Part shown: in pieces, positions 14,459-22,999 of the stretch | Position numbering within the stretch: position 1 is the first letter of the stretch | Layout of the letters: every line of letters starts with the position of its first letter | Assembly: GCA_036404255.1 (NCBI GenBank) | Contig: DASWOP010000217.1 | Coordinates: 1 to 39,580 of the forward strand | Source: JARLFX01 sp036404255 | GTDB lineage: Bacteria > Acidobacteriota > Terriglobia > Terriglobales > Acidobacteriaceae | DNA length: 39,580 nucleotides | Reading direction: 5' to 3' | Program-made: the position numbers and the translations under genes | Notes under the pieces: model-generated | Database searches by the model: none | Told to the model about the DNA's origin: nothing | The model's input: the letters and a program-made list of their open reading frames with translations, nothing else

Positions 14459-15172
14459 CTACGCGATGAGGGTTTCCAATTTTTCCGGGGCGAGGATCAG
14501 AATCGAGGTGCCGCGGATCTGGATAAGCTTCTCTTTTTGAAAACGGCCCAGCAGCCGGGTCACGGTCTCGCGCGATGTACTGGCCAGACTGGCCAGGTCT
14601 TCATGCGTCAGCGCCATGGTAAAACGCAGTTCCGGCTTGCCGCAGGACGCATTGCGCGCCCAGTCGAGCAGGATGGCCGCCAGACGGCCCGCCACGGAGC
14701 CGGAGAGCGCCAGACGGCGTGCATCAAAGAAAGCGGTCTTGTACTCCGCAGAGAGCGACTGTGCCGCATGCAGGCTGGCTTCGCCATGCTTCTGCAGGAA
14801 GGCTAAAAAATCGGGCCGGCGGATGCTTTTGATCTGCGTCGGCTCCAGCGTTTCGGCTGTCACCTCGTGCGGCGTATTGGAGATCACAGCGCCCAGCCCA
14901 AGAACATCCCCGGGCATCGCAATTTTCAGTATGAGGGTCTTGCCTTCTTTGGAGGCGCAGGAGAGCTTGACCTGGCCAGTGCAGAGCACGATAACGCCGT
15001 TGCTCGGCTGATCTTCCTGGAAGAGAGTGGCGCCCTTGGGGAAGGTCGCCTGAATACCAATGGCTTCAAAATCTTCAAGGGCTTCCGAGTTCAGATTGCA
15101 GAACATTCGAAGCGTGCGGTACTCACAGTTATCGCAGTCGCGAATGTCGCGTTTCTTGCCAACCTGAGCCAT
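14459..15172 (-). CDS. Crp/Fnr-family regulator with N-terminal CX2CX8C cluster
   Basis: The 237-aa protein has a cyclic-nucleotide-binding-type beta-roll (about 30-125, FPKGATLFQEDQPSNGVIVL...GDVLGLGAV), a dimer helix (about 130-165) and a Crp-type helix-turn-helix (188-215). Cys13, Cys16 and Cys25 form a CX2CX8C motif resembling the N-terminal cluster of FNR, whose 4Fe-4S centre senses oxygen. A fourth ligand could be Cys64 or Cys72, but none sits where FNR has Cys122. The recognition helix SRETVTRLLGRF has Arg-Glu as in Crp (RETVGR), which reads GTGA half-sites, unlike the V-E pair of FNR, which reads TTGAT. That fits the GTGA-N6-TCAC sites found around it. The start has only a weak SD. 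Confidence 0.92.
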   Translation of the reverse strand: MAQVGKKRDIRDCDNCEYRTLRMFCNLNSEALEDFEAIGIQATFPKGATLFQEDQPSNGVIVLCTGQVKLSCASKEGKTLILKIAMPGDVLGLGAVISNTPHEVTAETLEPTQIKSIRRPDFLAFLQKHGEASLHAAQSLSAEYKTAFFDARRLALSGSVAGRLAAILLDWARNASCGKPELRFTMALTHEDLASLASTSRETVTRLLGRFQKEKLIQIRGTSILILAPEKLETLIA

Positions 15173-15274
15173 AGAGGTCCCATCCTAAAAAGTCAAAAAG
15201 GCAGATACCGAGCTTTACATCCGACGGCCATGCACTCGCTAGAGTCGGGATGGGGCCCGTCAGCGCGGGCAAAA

Positions 15275-16159
15275 CTAGCAAACCGTCAATACGGGGCACT
15301 TCGCGCCCGCCAATAATGCTGGTGTAAGACCCGTGTCTATATATTGTAGCCAAAAAGAGCTCTTGCGCGAGCCGAGAACGATAAGATCGGCATGGATTGA
15401 TTCTGCCAACCCAAGCAGGGCCGAGGGTGTGTGCCCATGCTCCACCACGCAGGTGGGCGTGCAATAGTCATAGGCCGAAGGCGGAATGAGGCGGCGCAGC
15501 GATGCTTCCAGTTCGCGTTCCGATGGCAGTTCGTCCGCCAATTCAGTTTGACCCACCTTGGAAACGTGGCACAGGTACAGGTGTGCCGCGCTGTCTTGCG
15601 CGAACGAGAGCGCATAGATTGCAGCTTTCGCAGCCTGCGCACTGAAGTCCGTCGCATAGAGAATGGTGTGGAATGCCAGCGGATCTTCCGACGGTGGCCG
15701 CACATTCGGCCCAATGGTGAGGACCGGGCAGGTCGCATTGCGGATCACACTCTCTGCGGTGGACCCAACCAACAGCTTCTCCACGCCACGCTTGGACGTA
15801 GTGCCCATGATGATCATGTCCGCTTCAGTGCGGCGTGCTTCCTGCGTGAGCGCGGTTGCAGCCGGTGTAGTCGCATCCAGCACCTTCGCCACGGTGTGAA
15901 TCCCGGCGAATTCCTTCATCAGCGTGTCGAGCTTCGTCATGCTGTCACGCTTCAGCTCATCCGCATCCGGCGCAAGTGCGACTCCCGCCATCGCCACTTC
16001 AGATGGCGCATCCACCACATTGGTGACCAGTACCGTGGAAGAAAAACGGCGAGCAATGGCCCTGGCATAGGCCGCGGCGGTTGTGGAAACAGGAGAAAAG
16101 TCGGTTGCCAAGAGTATCTTTCCAACAGCAACTTCGACGCGATCTTTGATGGCTGGCAT
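15275..16159 (-). CDS. Tandem universal stress protein (UspA x2), second copy
   Basis: The 294-aa protein has two Usp domains. Domain 1 starts VGKILLATDFSPVSTTAAAYARAIA and has a nucleotide loop GTTSKRGVEKLLVGST in which the second Gly is Ser. Domain 2 starts HTILYATDFSAQAAKAAIYALSFA and ends in a short LGSRKSSFWLQYIDTGL loop lacking the motif. I chose ATG 16159 because GAGG lies 5 nt upstream; ATG 16180 has AGGA only one base away. A perfect TGTGA-N6-TCACA site is centred about 42.5 bp before the predicted start of transcription, giving a leader of about 50 nt. It is divergent from an HdeD-like membrane protein gene. Confidence 0.92.
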   Translation of the reverse strand: MPAIKDRVEVAVGKILLATDFSPVSTTAAAYARAIARRFSSTVLVTNVVDAPSEVAMAGVALAPDADELKRDSMTKLDTLMKEFAGIHTVAKVLDATTPAATALTQEARRTEADMIIMGTTSKRGVEKLLVGSTAESVIRNATCPVLTIGPNVRPPSEDPLAFHTILYATDFSAQAAKAAIYALSFAQDSAAHLYLCHVSKVGQTELADELPSERELEASLRRLIPPSAYDYCTPTCVVEHGHTPSALLGLAESIHADLIVLGSRKSSFWLQYIDTGLTPALLAGAKCPVLTVC

Positions 16160-16216
16160 AAGAGCCTCGCAATCTTTCATGTCCTACAGATTGAACAATA
16201 TGCCCCGCTACCAGCG

Positions 16217-16260
16217 ATTCTATGTGCGGTACTCCACACGGGTTTGTGATGTGCGTCACA
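16217..16260 (-). promoter_or_regulatory. Crp/Fnr-type site C and promoter of the second USP gene
   Basis: 16245-16260 reads TGTGATGTGCGTCACA, with both half-sites perfect for TGTGA-N6-TCACA. On the minus strand 22 bp separate it from TAGAAT (16222-16217), a 5-of-6 match to the -10 consensus. On the plus side, toward the HdeD-like gene, no -10 occurs at the same distance. Confidence 0.7.
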
Positions 16261-16295
16261 CCTTAATACCGGAGGCCACCTTGAACCCCACAATG

Positions 16296-16346
16296 CAGCC
16301 TGAAACGCGGTAGGCTGACTTCAGGCTGAAGTACAGCCTGAACGCG
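16296..16346. repeat. Short direct and inverted CAGCCTGAA repeats in the HdeD-like gene leader
   Basis: CAGCCTGAAACGCG (16296-16309) recurs as CAGCCTGAACGCG (16334-16346). Between them CAGGCTG...CAGCCTG forms an inverted repeat around AAGTA. It is located just before the SD region; its role is unknown. Confidence 0.5.
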
Positions 16347-16358
16347 AGGCCCATTGCC

Positions 16359-16982
16359 ATGCGAACATATGCCCAGTATTGGGTAGCGATGATGCTACGG
16401 GGATTTCTTGCCGTGCTGACCGGAACGGCGATCCTCTTCCTGAACGGACTCTCGGCCACGGTGCTGCTGCTTCCGCTGGCCATCGTCACCACAATTCTCT
16501 GCCTGGCGGCGTATGGTGTGGTCGACAGCTCCATTGTGATCGCCAGCAGCTTTATGGTTCCCAGGCACCGGCCCGGGAAGCTCGCGTTGCTGCTGCAGGG
16601 GTTAAGCGGCGTGGTGATCGGGGTTCTGCTCTTCTCCGTCATCTATGACCGCGTCACCATCGATTGGTTTCTGTATGTTGCTGCGGCACAGGCAGCCTCA
16701 GTAGCGGTGGCGGAGTACATTGTGGCGCGCGGCACCTCAGACCACCATCGCTCCAGGTGGTGCTATGCATCATCGGCTATCGCCGCAGTGTCTGCAGTAT
16801 TGGTCGTAACGCTCGCGCTGCTGGGCTACAGAAACGTGGCGTGGGCCATCTGCGGCTATCTTGGGGTGTTCGGATTGAATCTTATTCTACTCTCAGCATC
16901 GATGCTGTTCAGGGGGCATCAGTACCATGCAATGCACGATGGAGAGCCCATGCAGGCTATGCCCGGCCAGAAGCAGACTTAA
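16359..16982 (+). CDS. HdeD/DUF308-like multi-pass membrane protein
   Basis: The 207-aa protein has about six hydrophobic helices (residues ~8-30, 33-55, 72-93, 100-120, 133-155, 160-180). The pattern LRGFLAVLTGTAILFLNGLSA...LAAYGVVDSSIVIAS...LLLQGLSGVVIGVLLF resembles the repeated two-helix units of DUF308/HdeD proteins, linked to acid stress in enterobacteria. Confidence in the family is moderate. GAGG lies 9 nt before ATG 16359. It diverges from the second USP gene and shares the region containing site C, so it may be co-regulated. Confidence 0.7.
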   Translation: MRTYAQYWVAMMLRGFLAVLTGTAILFLNGLSATVLLLPLAIVTTILCLAAYGVVDSSIVIASSFMVPRHRPGKLALLLQGLSGVVIGVLLFSVIYDRVTIDWFLYVAAAQAASVAVAEYIVARGTSDHHRSRWCYASSAIAAVSAVLVVTLALLGYRNVAWAICGYLGVFGLNLILLSASMLFRGHQYHAMHDGEPMQAMPGQKQT

Positions 16983-16986
16983 ATTC

Positions 16987-17014
16987 TGAGGGACGAGCCG
17001 AAGCCCGTCCCTCA
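16987..17014. terminator. Hairpin between convergent HdeD-like and ackA genes
   Basis: TGAGGGACG (16987-16995) and CGTCCCTCA (17006-17014) pair perfectly around a 10-nt loop. Only weak T-tracts flank it. By position it terminates the cydAB-xfp-ackA operon and the HdeD-like gene. Confidence 0.65.
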
Positions 17015-17034
17015 TCAGACAACTGTTGTTGCGG

Positions 17035-18186
17035 TTATGCCTTCAGCAGGGCGCGACCATGACGAGCGATCTGGCGCTCTTCCTCGGTCTTGACGACGCG
17101 CACGTTGCCGTTGGGCGCGTTCAGATCGATACCGAGGAACTGTAGACCATCGCACACGGCGGTACGCACTTCCACGCTGTTCTCGCCGATGCCGCCGGAG
17201 AAGACAAGCAGGTCAATGCCACCCATCAGCGCGGCATACGAACCGATCCACTTGCGGATCGCGGTAGAGAAAGCGTCAATGGCGAACAGCGCGGCTGCAT
17301 CGCCTGCCTTGGCGCGCGTGGTGATCACCTGCATGTCGCTTTCGCCATTGGAGAATGCCGTAAGGCCGCACTCACCATTGAGCAGTTCCTGCATCTGATC
17401 CGCGTTGAGGTGCTCGTTGCGCATGAGGTAGATCACGACGCCGGGATCAAGATCTCCGGTGCGGGTGCCCATGGGAACGCCGCCGGTGGGTGTGAGGCCC
17501 ATGGAGGTGTCAATGGATTTGCCATCGAGCACAGCGGTGATACTGGAGCCGTTGCCGAGATGAGCAAATACAGCCCGCTTCGGAAGCTCGGTGCCGAGTG
17601 CATAGACGAGCGACTCAAACGAGAGGCCGTGCGCGCCATAACGAATGATTCCCTGATCGTAGTAGCGGGTAGGAATCGGCAGATGCTTGGCGACCTCCGG
17701 CATGGTGCTATGGAAGGCAGTGTCGAAGCAAAGGAAGTGCGGGCAGGCGGAGAAGATCTTCTTCGCCTCATGCACCACGGAGAGCGCCGCCGGCGTATGC
17801 ACGGGAGCAAAGTGCACGCACCGCGTCAGTTCGGCAATCGCTTCGTCGGTGGCGAGCTGATGCTTCAGCAGGTTCGGGCCACCGTTGACGATGCGATGCG
17901 CGACAGCTACCGGCACAACATGCAGCTTCTCGCGCATGAGGGCTGCTACCTTCAGCAGAGCATCGGGCTGGGACTGGTTGACGTTCTTCTCGTCTACCAG
18001 CTTGGTGCCGTCCGCAAGCTTGATGCGGAAGGTGCCGTCATCGCGGCCAATGGCCTCGGCGCGTCCTTCGAGGATCAATTCCTCGTCCTTGGTTCCGTGG
18101 TAGTACAGGCTGAATTTAAGCGAAGACGATCCACTGTTGAGAACGAGAATGACACTCTCGCTCTGACTCTTATCAATTGTTTGCAT
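17035..18186 (-). CDS. ackA: Acetate kinase
   Basis: The 383-aa cytoplasmic enzyme interconverts acetyl phosphate + ADP and acetate + ATP. ASKHA-fold signatures are clear: LVLNSGSSSLKFSL (Asn17), the substrate/phosphate stretch AHLGNGSSITAV, GVPMGTRTGDLDPG and FSGGIGENS. It starts only 7 nt after the phosphoketolase stop and has no good SD of its own, so it depends on translation from upstream. Together with Xfp it makes ATP from the acetyl phosphate cleaved off sugar phosphates. It is the last gene of the cydA-cydB-xfp-ackA operon; I see no phosphotransacetylase gene nearby. Confidence 0.97.
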   Translation of the reverse strand: MQTIDKSQSESVILVLNSGSSSLKFSLYYHGTKDEELILEGRAEAIGRDDGTFRIKLADGTKLVDEKNVNQSQPDALLKVAALMREKLHVVPVAVAHRIVNGGPNLLKHQLATDEAIAELTRCVHFAPVHTPAALSVVHEAKKIFSACPHFLCFDTAFHSTMPEVAKHLPIPTRYYDQGIIRYGAHGLSFESLVYALGTELPKRAVFAHLGNGSSITAVLDGKSIDTSMGLTPTGGVPMGTRTGDLDPGVVIYLMRNEHLNADQMQELLNGECGLTAFSNGESDMQVITTRAKAGDAAALFAIDAFSTAIRKWIGSYAALMGGIDLLVFSGGIGENSVEVRTAVCDGLQFLGIDLNAPNGNVRVVKTEEERQIARHGRALLKA

Positions 18187-18193
18187 TATTTAT

Positions 18194-20608
18194 CTATCCC
18201 GGCCATGTCCAGTTGCGAATTTCTTCCTTGTCGATGCCCTCAGAGTGGGCGTATTCCAAATGTTCGAGTATCTCGCCTTTGAGCCAATCCTTAACGTGTG
18301 CGCCAGAAGTGTGCAGGCGCGGTACGCGATCAATGACGTCGATGGCGAGGTTGAAGCGATCCACCTGATTGATGATTGCCAGCTCAAGAGGCGTGTTGAT
18401 ATTGCCCTTCTCCTTGTAGCCGCGCACGTGGATGTTGCTGTGGTTAGTACGGCGATAGCTTAGCTTGTGAATCAGCGAGGCGTAGCCGTGGAAGTTGAAG
18501 ATCACAGGCTTGTCATCCGTGAAGATCGAATCGAAATCCCGATCCGACAGACCGTGCGGATGCTCCTTTTCAGGCAGCAGGCGGAACAGGTCAACCACAT
18601 TGACGAAGCGAATCTTCAAGTCGGGGAACTTTTCTTTCAGAATAGCAACGGCGGCAAGCGCCTCCATGGTGGCAATGTCGCCGGCGCAGGCCATCACTAC
18701 ATCGGGCTCTTCCCCATTGTCCGTACTGGCCCAATCCCATATGCCCAGCCCCTTGGTGCAGTGCTTGATGGCATCCTCCTTGCTAAGGAAGGTGAGGTGG
18801 GGCTGTTTGTCCGAGACGATGACGTTGATGTAGTCCGTCGTGCGCAGGCAATGATCCGTGATGCTGAGCAGGCAGTTGGCATCCGGCGGAAGATAGATGC
18901 GGACGACGTTCGGGCTCTTGTTGGTGACGAGATCAAGGAAGCCCGGGTCCTGGTGCGTGAAGCCGTTGTGATCCTGCCGCCATACCAGCGAGGTGATAAG
19001 CAGGTTGATGGATGAGATCGGTGCGCGCCAGCGGATCTCCTGCTTCGATTTCTCCAGCCACTTGGCATGCTGGTTGAACATTGAATCGATCACGTGGACG
19101 AAGGCTTCGTAGCTGGAGAAGAAGCCGTGGCGGCCTGTGAGCACGTAGCCCTCAAACCAGCCCTCAAGCGTGTGCTCGCTGAGCATCTCCATCACGCGGC
19201 CGTCGACCGAGAGTTCGCCGCCATCGGAATCCTCCGGCTTCATCTCCGCCATCCAGGTCTTCTTCGAGGCAGCGTAGATGCCGGTCAGGCGATTGGAGGC
19301 GTTTTCATCCGGACAGAAGACGCGGAAGCTAGTCATGTTGCGCTTCATCACATCGCGCAAAAATGCACCCAGGGTCTCCGTCGGAGAAACGTAGTCAACC
19401 CCTGGCTTCTCGAGCTCCACCGCGTATTCGTGGAAGTCCGGCAGGTCCAGCGGCTTGCGCAGCAGACCACCATTGGCATGGGGATTCGCGCTGATGCGGC
19501 GTTCGCCGGACGGTGCAAGCTCCTGCAACTCAGGCACAAGCGTACCTGCCTGATCGAAGAGTTCCTCCGGCTTATAGCTCTTCATCCAGTCCACAACCTG
19601 CTGCAGGCTGTCCTTGTTGGTGACGGGATCCAGAATCGGCACCTGATGCGCGCGCCAGAAGTCTTCTACCTTGTGGCCCTCCACGGTCTTCGGGCCAGTC
19701 CAGCCCTTGGGCGAACGCAGCACGATCATGGGCCACATCGGGCGTTTGGTGTCGCCGGTGGTACGTGCATTCTGCTGAATGGCGCGAATCTCTGTAACGC
19801 ACTCTTCCAGTACCGAAGCCATCTTCTGATGCATGATCTCGGGATCGTGGCCCTCAACAAAGTACGGCTTGTAGCCGTAACCGCGGAAGAGGTCTTCCAA
19901 CTCTTCGTGCGAGATGCGCGCCAGGATGGTCGGGTTGGAGATCTTATAGCCGTTCAGATGAAGGATGGGGAGCACCGCGCCATCGCGCACGGGGTCAAGA
20001 AACTTGTTGGAATGCCACGAGGTCGCCAGCGGACCGGTCTCTGCTTCGCCGTCGCCAACCATCACCGCGACGATGAGGTCGGGATTGTCAAAAGCCGCGC
20101 CGTAACCATGCGAAAGGCTGTAGCCCAGTTCGCCGCCTTCATGAATCGAGCCAGGTGTCTCTGGCGTGCAATGGCTGCCGATGCCGCCAGGAAACGAAAA
20201 CTGGCGGAAGAATTTTTGCATGCCTTCGATGTCTTCGCTGCAGTCCGGATAGATCTCGGAGTAGCGTCCCTCGAGGTAACTGTTGGCCAGCGTGGCAGGC
20301 GCTCCGTGCCCAGGGCCAGAGATGAAGATGACATTGAGGTCCAGCTTCTTGATCAGGCGGTTCAGATGAACCCAGGTAAACGACTGCCCCGGGTCGGAAC
20401 CCCAGTGGCCGAGCAGACGGCGCTTAATGTCTTTCACCTTCAGCGGCGTACGCAGCAGGGGATTTTCCCGCAGATAGATCATGCCGGCAGAGAGATAGTT
20501 GCAGGCGCGCCAGTAGGCGTTCATGCGGCGCAGTTCATCTGGGGTGAGAGGTTGATTCGTGGGAAGACTTCTTGTCGATTCTGGCTTAATGGCCGTAACT
20601 GGCATCAT
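18194..20608 (-). CDS. xfp: Phosphoketolase (xylulose-5-phosphate/fructose-6-phosphate)
   Basis: The 804-aa thiamine-diphosphate enzyme cleaves xylulose-5-P (and often fructose-6-P) with phosphate to acetyl phosphate plus glyceraldehyde-3-P (or erythrose-4-P). Family motifs include ISGPGHGAPA (about residue 97), SHGYGAAFDNPDL and the ThDP-binding VGDGEAETGPLATSWH (about 190). Length matches the family (about 790-825 aa). I chose ATG 20608 (a second ATG follows at 20605) because GAGGAAAGGT lies just upstream; a longer open frame from 20800 would run back through cydB in another frame. Its start lies inside cydB by 23 nt, so translation is coupled, and ackA follows after 7 nt. Confidence 0.96.
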   Translation of the reverse strand: MMPVTAIKPESTRSLPTNQPLTPDELRRMNAYWRACNYLSAGMIYLRENPLLRTPLKVKDIKRRLLGHWGSDPGQSFTWVHLNRLIKKLDLNVIFISGPGHGAPATLANSYLEGRYSEIYPDCSEDIEGMQKFFRQFSFPGGIGSHCTPETPGSIHEGGELGYSLSHGYGAAFDNPDLIVAVMVGDGEAETGPLATSWHSNKFLDPVRDGAVLPILHLNGYKISNPTILARISHEELEDLFRGYGYKPYFVEGHDPEIMHQKMASVLEECVTEIRAIQQNARTTGDTKRPMWPMIVLRSPKGWTGPKTVEGHKVEDFWRAHQVPILDPVTNKDSLQQVVDWMKSYKPEELFDQAGTLVPELQELAPSGERRISANPHANGGLLRKPLDLPDFHEYAVELEKPGVDYVSPTETLGAFLRDVMKRNMTSFRVFCPDENASNRLTGIYAASKKTWMAEMKPEDSDGGELSVDGRVMEMLSEHTLEGWFEGYVLTGRHGFFSSYEAFVHVIDSMFNQHAKWLEKSKQEIRWRAPISSINLLITSLVWRQDHNGFTHQDPGFLDLVTNKSPNVVRIYLPPDANCLLSITDHCLRTTDYINVIVSDKQPHLTFLSKEDAIKHCTKGLGIWDWASTDNGEEPDVVMACAGDIATMEALAAVAILKEKFPDLKIRFVNVVDLFRLLPEKEHPHGLSDRDFDSIFTDDKPVIFNFHGYASLIHKLSYRRTNHSNIHVRGYKEKGNINTPLELAIINQVDRFNLAIDVIDRVPRLHTSGAHVKDWLKGEILEHLEYAHSEGIDKEEIRNWTWPG

Positions 20609-21623
20609 CTGGGACCTTTCCTCTAAACATGAAGTACGTTGTGCAGAAATAAACGACTGCGAGCACCATGCCAATCGACCACCACACCAGCCCAACGTGC
20701 AGCGTATGCGGACCGGAGAGTGACTTGGCAATCGTGATGTCGTTTGCTGCGTTCGTGGAGGACGCAAGAATGGTGGGATAGAGCCCGGTAGCCGCGCCAA
20801 CTAGCATAAAGATCAGGTAAGCGCAGGAAGAAAGAAATGCAGCCAGCGGCTTCTTGCCGAACAGTTGCACCCCGGCCAGCGAAGCGATCACCAGCACCGG
20901 AATCAGGAACAGGATCGGGTGAGCACGATAGTTATTGAGCGCGGACTGACGCACTGCAATCGTTGCAACCAGGCTGACGATGGTGATGAGTAGCAGCACG
21001 ATCCAAATGGAGCGTGCGAAGCTGCGGGCACGCTTCTCTAACTCGCCCGGAGCCTTCATCACCAGATAGAGCGCACCGTGCATTGCGAGCGCAATCAGTG
21101 CAACCAGACCGCCGATGACGGTATACCAATCCAGAATGCCGGGCAGTGCGCCGACACGCCAGTTGGTCCACAGCGGCAGGAAGAAGTAGTTGTCAGGGCC
21201 CAGCGGCACGCCACGGATGACGTTGGCCAGCGCTGCACCAAAGAAGATCGCGAGCAGCGCGCTGGAGAGGAAGAAGAGTCCGTCGAACAGACTGCGCCAG
21301 GTTGTGCTTTCCAGGTGCATACGTAGTTCGATGCTCAAACCGCGCAGGATGAGCAACCAGAGCACAATCATTAATGGCAGATAGAAACCGCTGAAAGACG
21401 ATGCATAGGCAAGCGGGAAGGCGAAGAAGAGCGTTCCCCCGCCGGCCAGCAACCATACTTCGTTGCCATCCCACACTGGTCCGATGGAGTGAATGAGGGT
21501 CTGGCGGTCTGCTTCTGTACGCGCCAGGAACGGATAGAGAATGCCGACGCCGAGGTCGAAGCCATCGAACACCACATACATGGCGATCATGACGGCGACA
21601 ATCCAGAACCAGAGGAATCCCAT
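20586..21623 (-). CDS. cydB: Cytochrome bd-type quinol oxidase subunit II
   Basis: The 345-aa multi-pass inner-membrane protein has the CydB hallmarks FDGFDLGVGILYPFLA near the N-terminus, HSIGPVWDGNEVWLLAGGGTLFFAFP and LRGLSIELR. It partners CydA in a quinol oxidase that reduces O2 to water without proton pumping. ATG 21623 lies 20 nt after the cydA stop, with an SD-like AGGAGAAA before it. Its last seven codons overlap the start of the phosphoketolase gene. No CydX- or CydDC-type gene is visible nearby. Confidence 0.96.
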   Translation of the reverse strand: MGFLWFWIVAVMIAMYVVFDGFDLGVGILYPFLARTEADRQTLIHSIGPVWDGNEVWLLAGGGTLFFAFPLAYASSFSGFYLPLMIVLWLLILRGLSIELRMHLESTTWRSLFDGLFFLSSALLAIFFGAALANVIRGVPLGPDNYFFLPLWTNWRVGALPGILDWYTVIGGLVALIALAMHGALYLVMKAPGELEKRARSFARSIWIVLLLITIVSLVATIAVRQSALNNYRAHPILFLIPVLVIASLAGVQLFGKKPLAAFLSSCAYLIFMLVGAATGLYPTILASSTNAANDITIAKSLSGPHTLHVGLVWWSIGMVLAVVYFCTTYFMFRGKVPDDASYGH

Positions 21624-21643
21624 TGCTTTCTCCTGTTATTCCG

Positions 21644-22990
21644 TTATGCGGTAAGAGTTTCAGACGGTAGATGCGCCGGCGCCGGACCAATCTCGATCGC
21701 GCGGTACACAATCACGATCCAGAGAATGGAGAGCACCGAGTACATGCCGAGAAAGCCGAGCAGCGTGAACAGGCTATTGCCGGCGGAAACATGCGAGGAG
21801 AAGCCCTGATCCGTCCGCATCAAGCCATACACCAGCCACGGCTGACGGCCGATTTCAGCGGTCATCCAACCCGCCGTTGTAGCAATATACGGCAGCGGAA
21901 AACTGAGCAGAATAGGCCACAGCATCCAGCGGGAGTGATACAGTTTGCCGCGCCACAGCAGTAGAGCCGCAATCCCCATCAGCAGAACAAACCAGGTTCC
22001 GAGCCCTGCCATGATGTGGTAGCTGTAATAGAGCAGCGGCAGCGCGCTTGGCCATTGGTCGCGCGGAAACTGGTCAAGACCTTTCACCTCAGCCGAGGTG
22101 GTTCCGTAGATCAGGAAACTGAGCACATCGTTGACGACCAGCGGATTATCGATCGTCTGAGTATCTTCATTCGGCTGGCCCATCAGCACCATCGGCGCAT
22201 TGCGCTGCGTATGGTAGAGAGCCTCCATGCCGGCGACGGCTGCGGGCTGGTGCTTCGCCATGTACTTGCCGTGCATGTCACCCGTAGGGAAGATCTGCAT
22301 CACGCACGAGATGATGCCCGCAACGACTCCAAGCTTCAGGAAGATGCGGCCATAGTCCTCACTCCGCTTCTCCAGCAGGTAGAACGCACCTACAGCAGCC
22401 ATCACAAACGAAGCCGTGACCACCGTGGCACACATGTTGTGCGCATACATCAGCCACGCCCAGGGATTCATCACCAGGCCCCAGAAGCTGGCGACCTGGT
22501 AGGAGCCATCCGGCAACAGATTATAGGCAACGGGATGCTGCATCCACGCGTTGGTGACGATGATGAAGAAACCGGAGATCCAGGAGCCCAGCCAGACCAT
22601 CGTGGCGGCGCCAAAGTGAGCCCAGCGCGAGATCCGCTTCTCTCCATATAGAAAGAGGCCGAGGAACGTAGACTCCAGGAAGAAGGAGAAGACACCTTCC
22701 ATAGCCAGCGGCTGGCCGATCACACCGCCGGTGCGGCGGGAGAACTCTGACCAGTTCGTTCCGAACTGAAACTCCATGGGAATGCCGGTGACCACACCGA
22801 GGAGGAAGTTGACCGCGAAGATCTTTGCCCAGAAGCGGGCGGCCTGACTGTAGCGCTCATCGTTCTTGCGGATCGCAATGAACTTGAGGATGACGATCAG
22901 GAGCGCCAGGCCCATGGTGAGCTGGGGGAAGAGATAGTGATAAGTAATAGTGAATGCAAAGTGGATGCGGTCCAGCAAAAGAGCATTCAT
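21644..22990 (-). CDS. cydA: Cytochrome bd-type quinol oxidase subunit I
   Basis: The 448-aa heme-bearing subunit has the expected ligands: His18 (YHYLF), His184 (MYAHNM) and Met327 (YHIMAGLG). It also has the two proton/heme-pocket glutamates Glu98 and Glu106 (EGVFSFFLES) and GWMTAEIGRQPW. The periplasmic Q-loop between the GLDQFP region and that motif is short, as in CIO/short-loop bd oxidases, which makes a cyanide-insensitive type possible. It acts in the inner membrane as a high-affinity terminal oxidase. The first gene of the cydA-cydB-xfp-ackA operon, it has a Crp/Fnr-type site centred 45 nt upstream of its ATG. Confidence 0.97.
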   Translation of the reverse strand: MNALLLDRIHFAFTITYHYLFPQLTMGLALLIVILKFIAIRKNDERYSQAARFWAKIFAVNFLLGVVTGIPMEFQFGTNWSEFSRRTGGVIGQPLAMEGVFSFFLESTFLGLFLYGEKRISRWAHFGAATMVWLGSWISGFFIIVTNAWMQHPVAYNLLPDGSYQVASFWGLVMNPWAWLMYAHNMCATVVTASFVMAAVGAFYLLEKRSEDYGRIFLKLGVVAGIISCVMQIFPTGDMHGKYMAKHQPAAVAGMEALYHTQRNAPMVLMGQPNEDTQTIDNPLVVNDVLSFLIYGTTSAEVKGLDQFPRDQWPSALPLLYYSYHIMAGLGTWFVLLMGIAALLLWRGKLYHSRWMLWPILLSFPLPYIATTAGWMTAEIGRQPWLVYGLMRTDQGFSSHVSAGNSLFTLLGFLGMYSVLSILWIVIVYRAIEIGPAPAHLPSETLTA

Positions 22991-22999
22991 AGTATCTTC

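Noticed and set aside
20609..20800. N-terminal extension of the phosphoketolase frame
   Set aside because: It overlaps cydB in another frame, and a good SD precedes the ATG at 20608 where the family normally starts.
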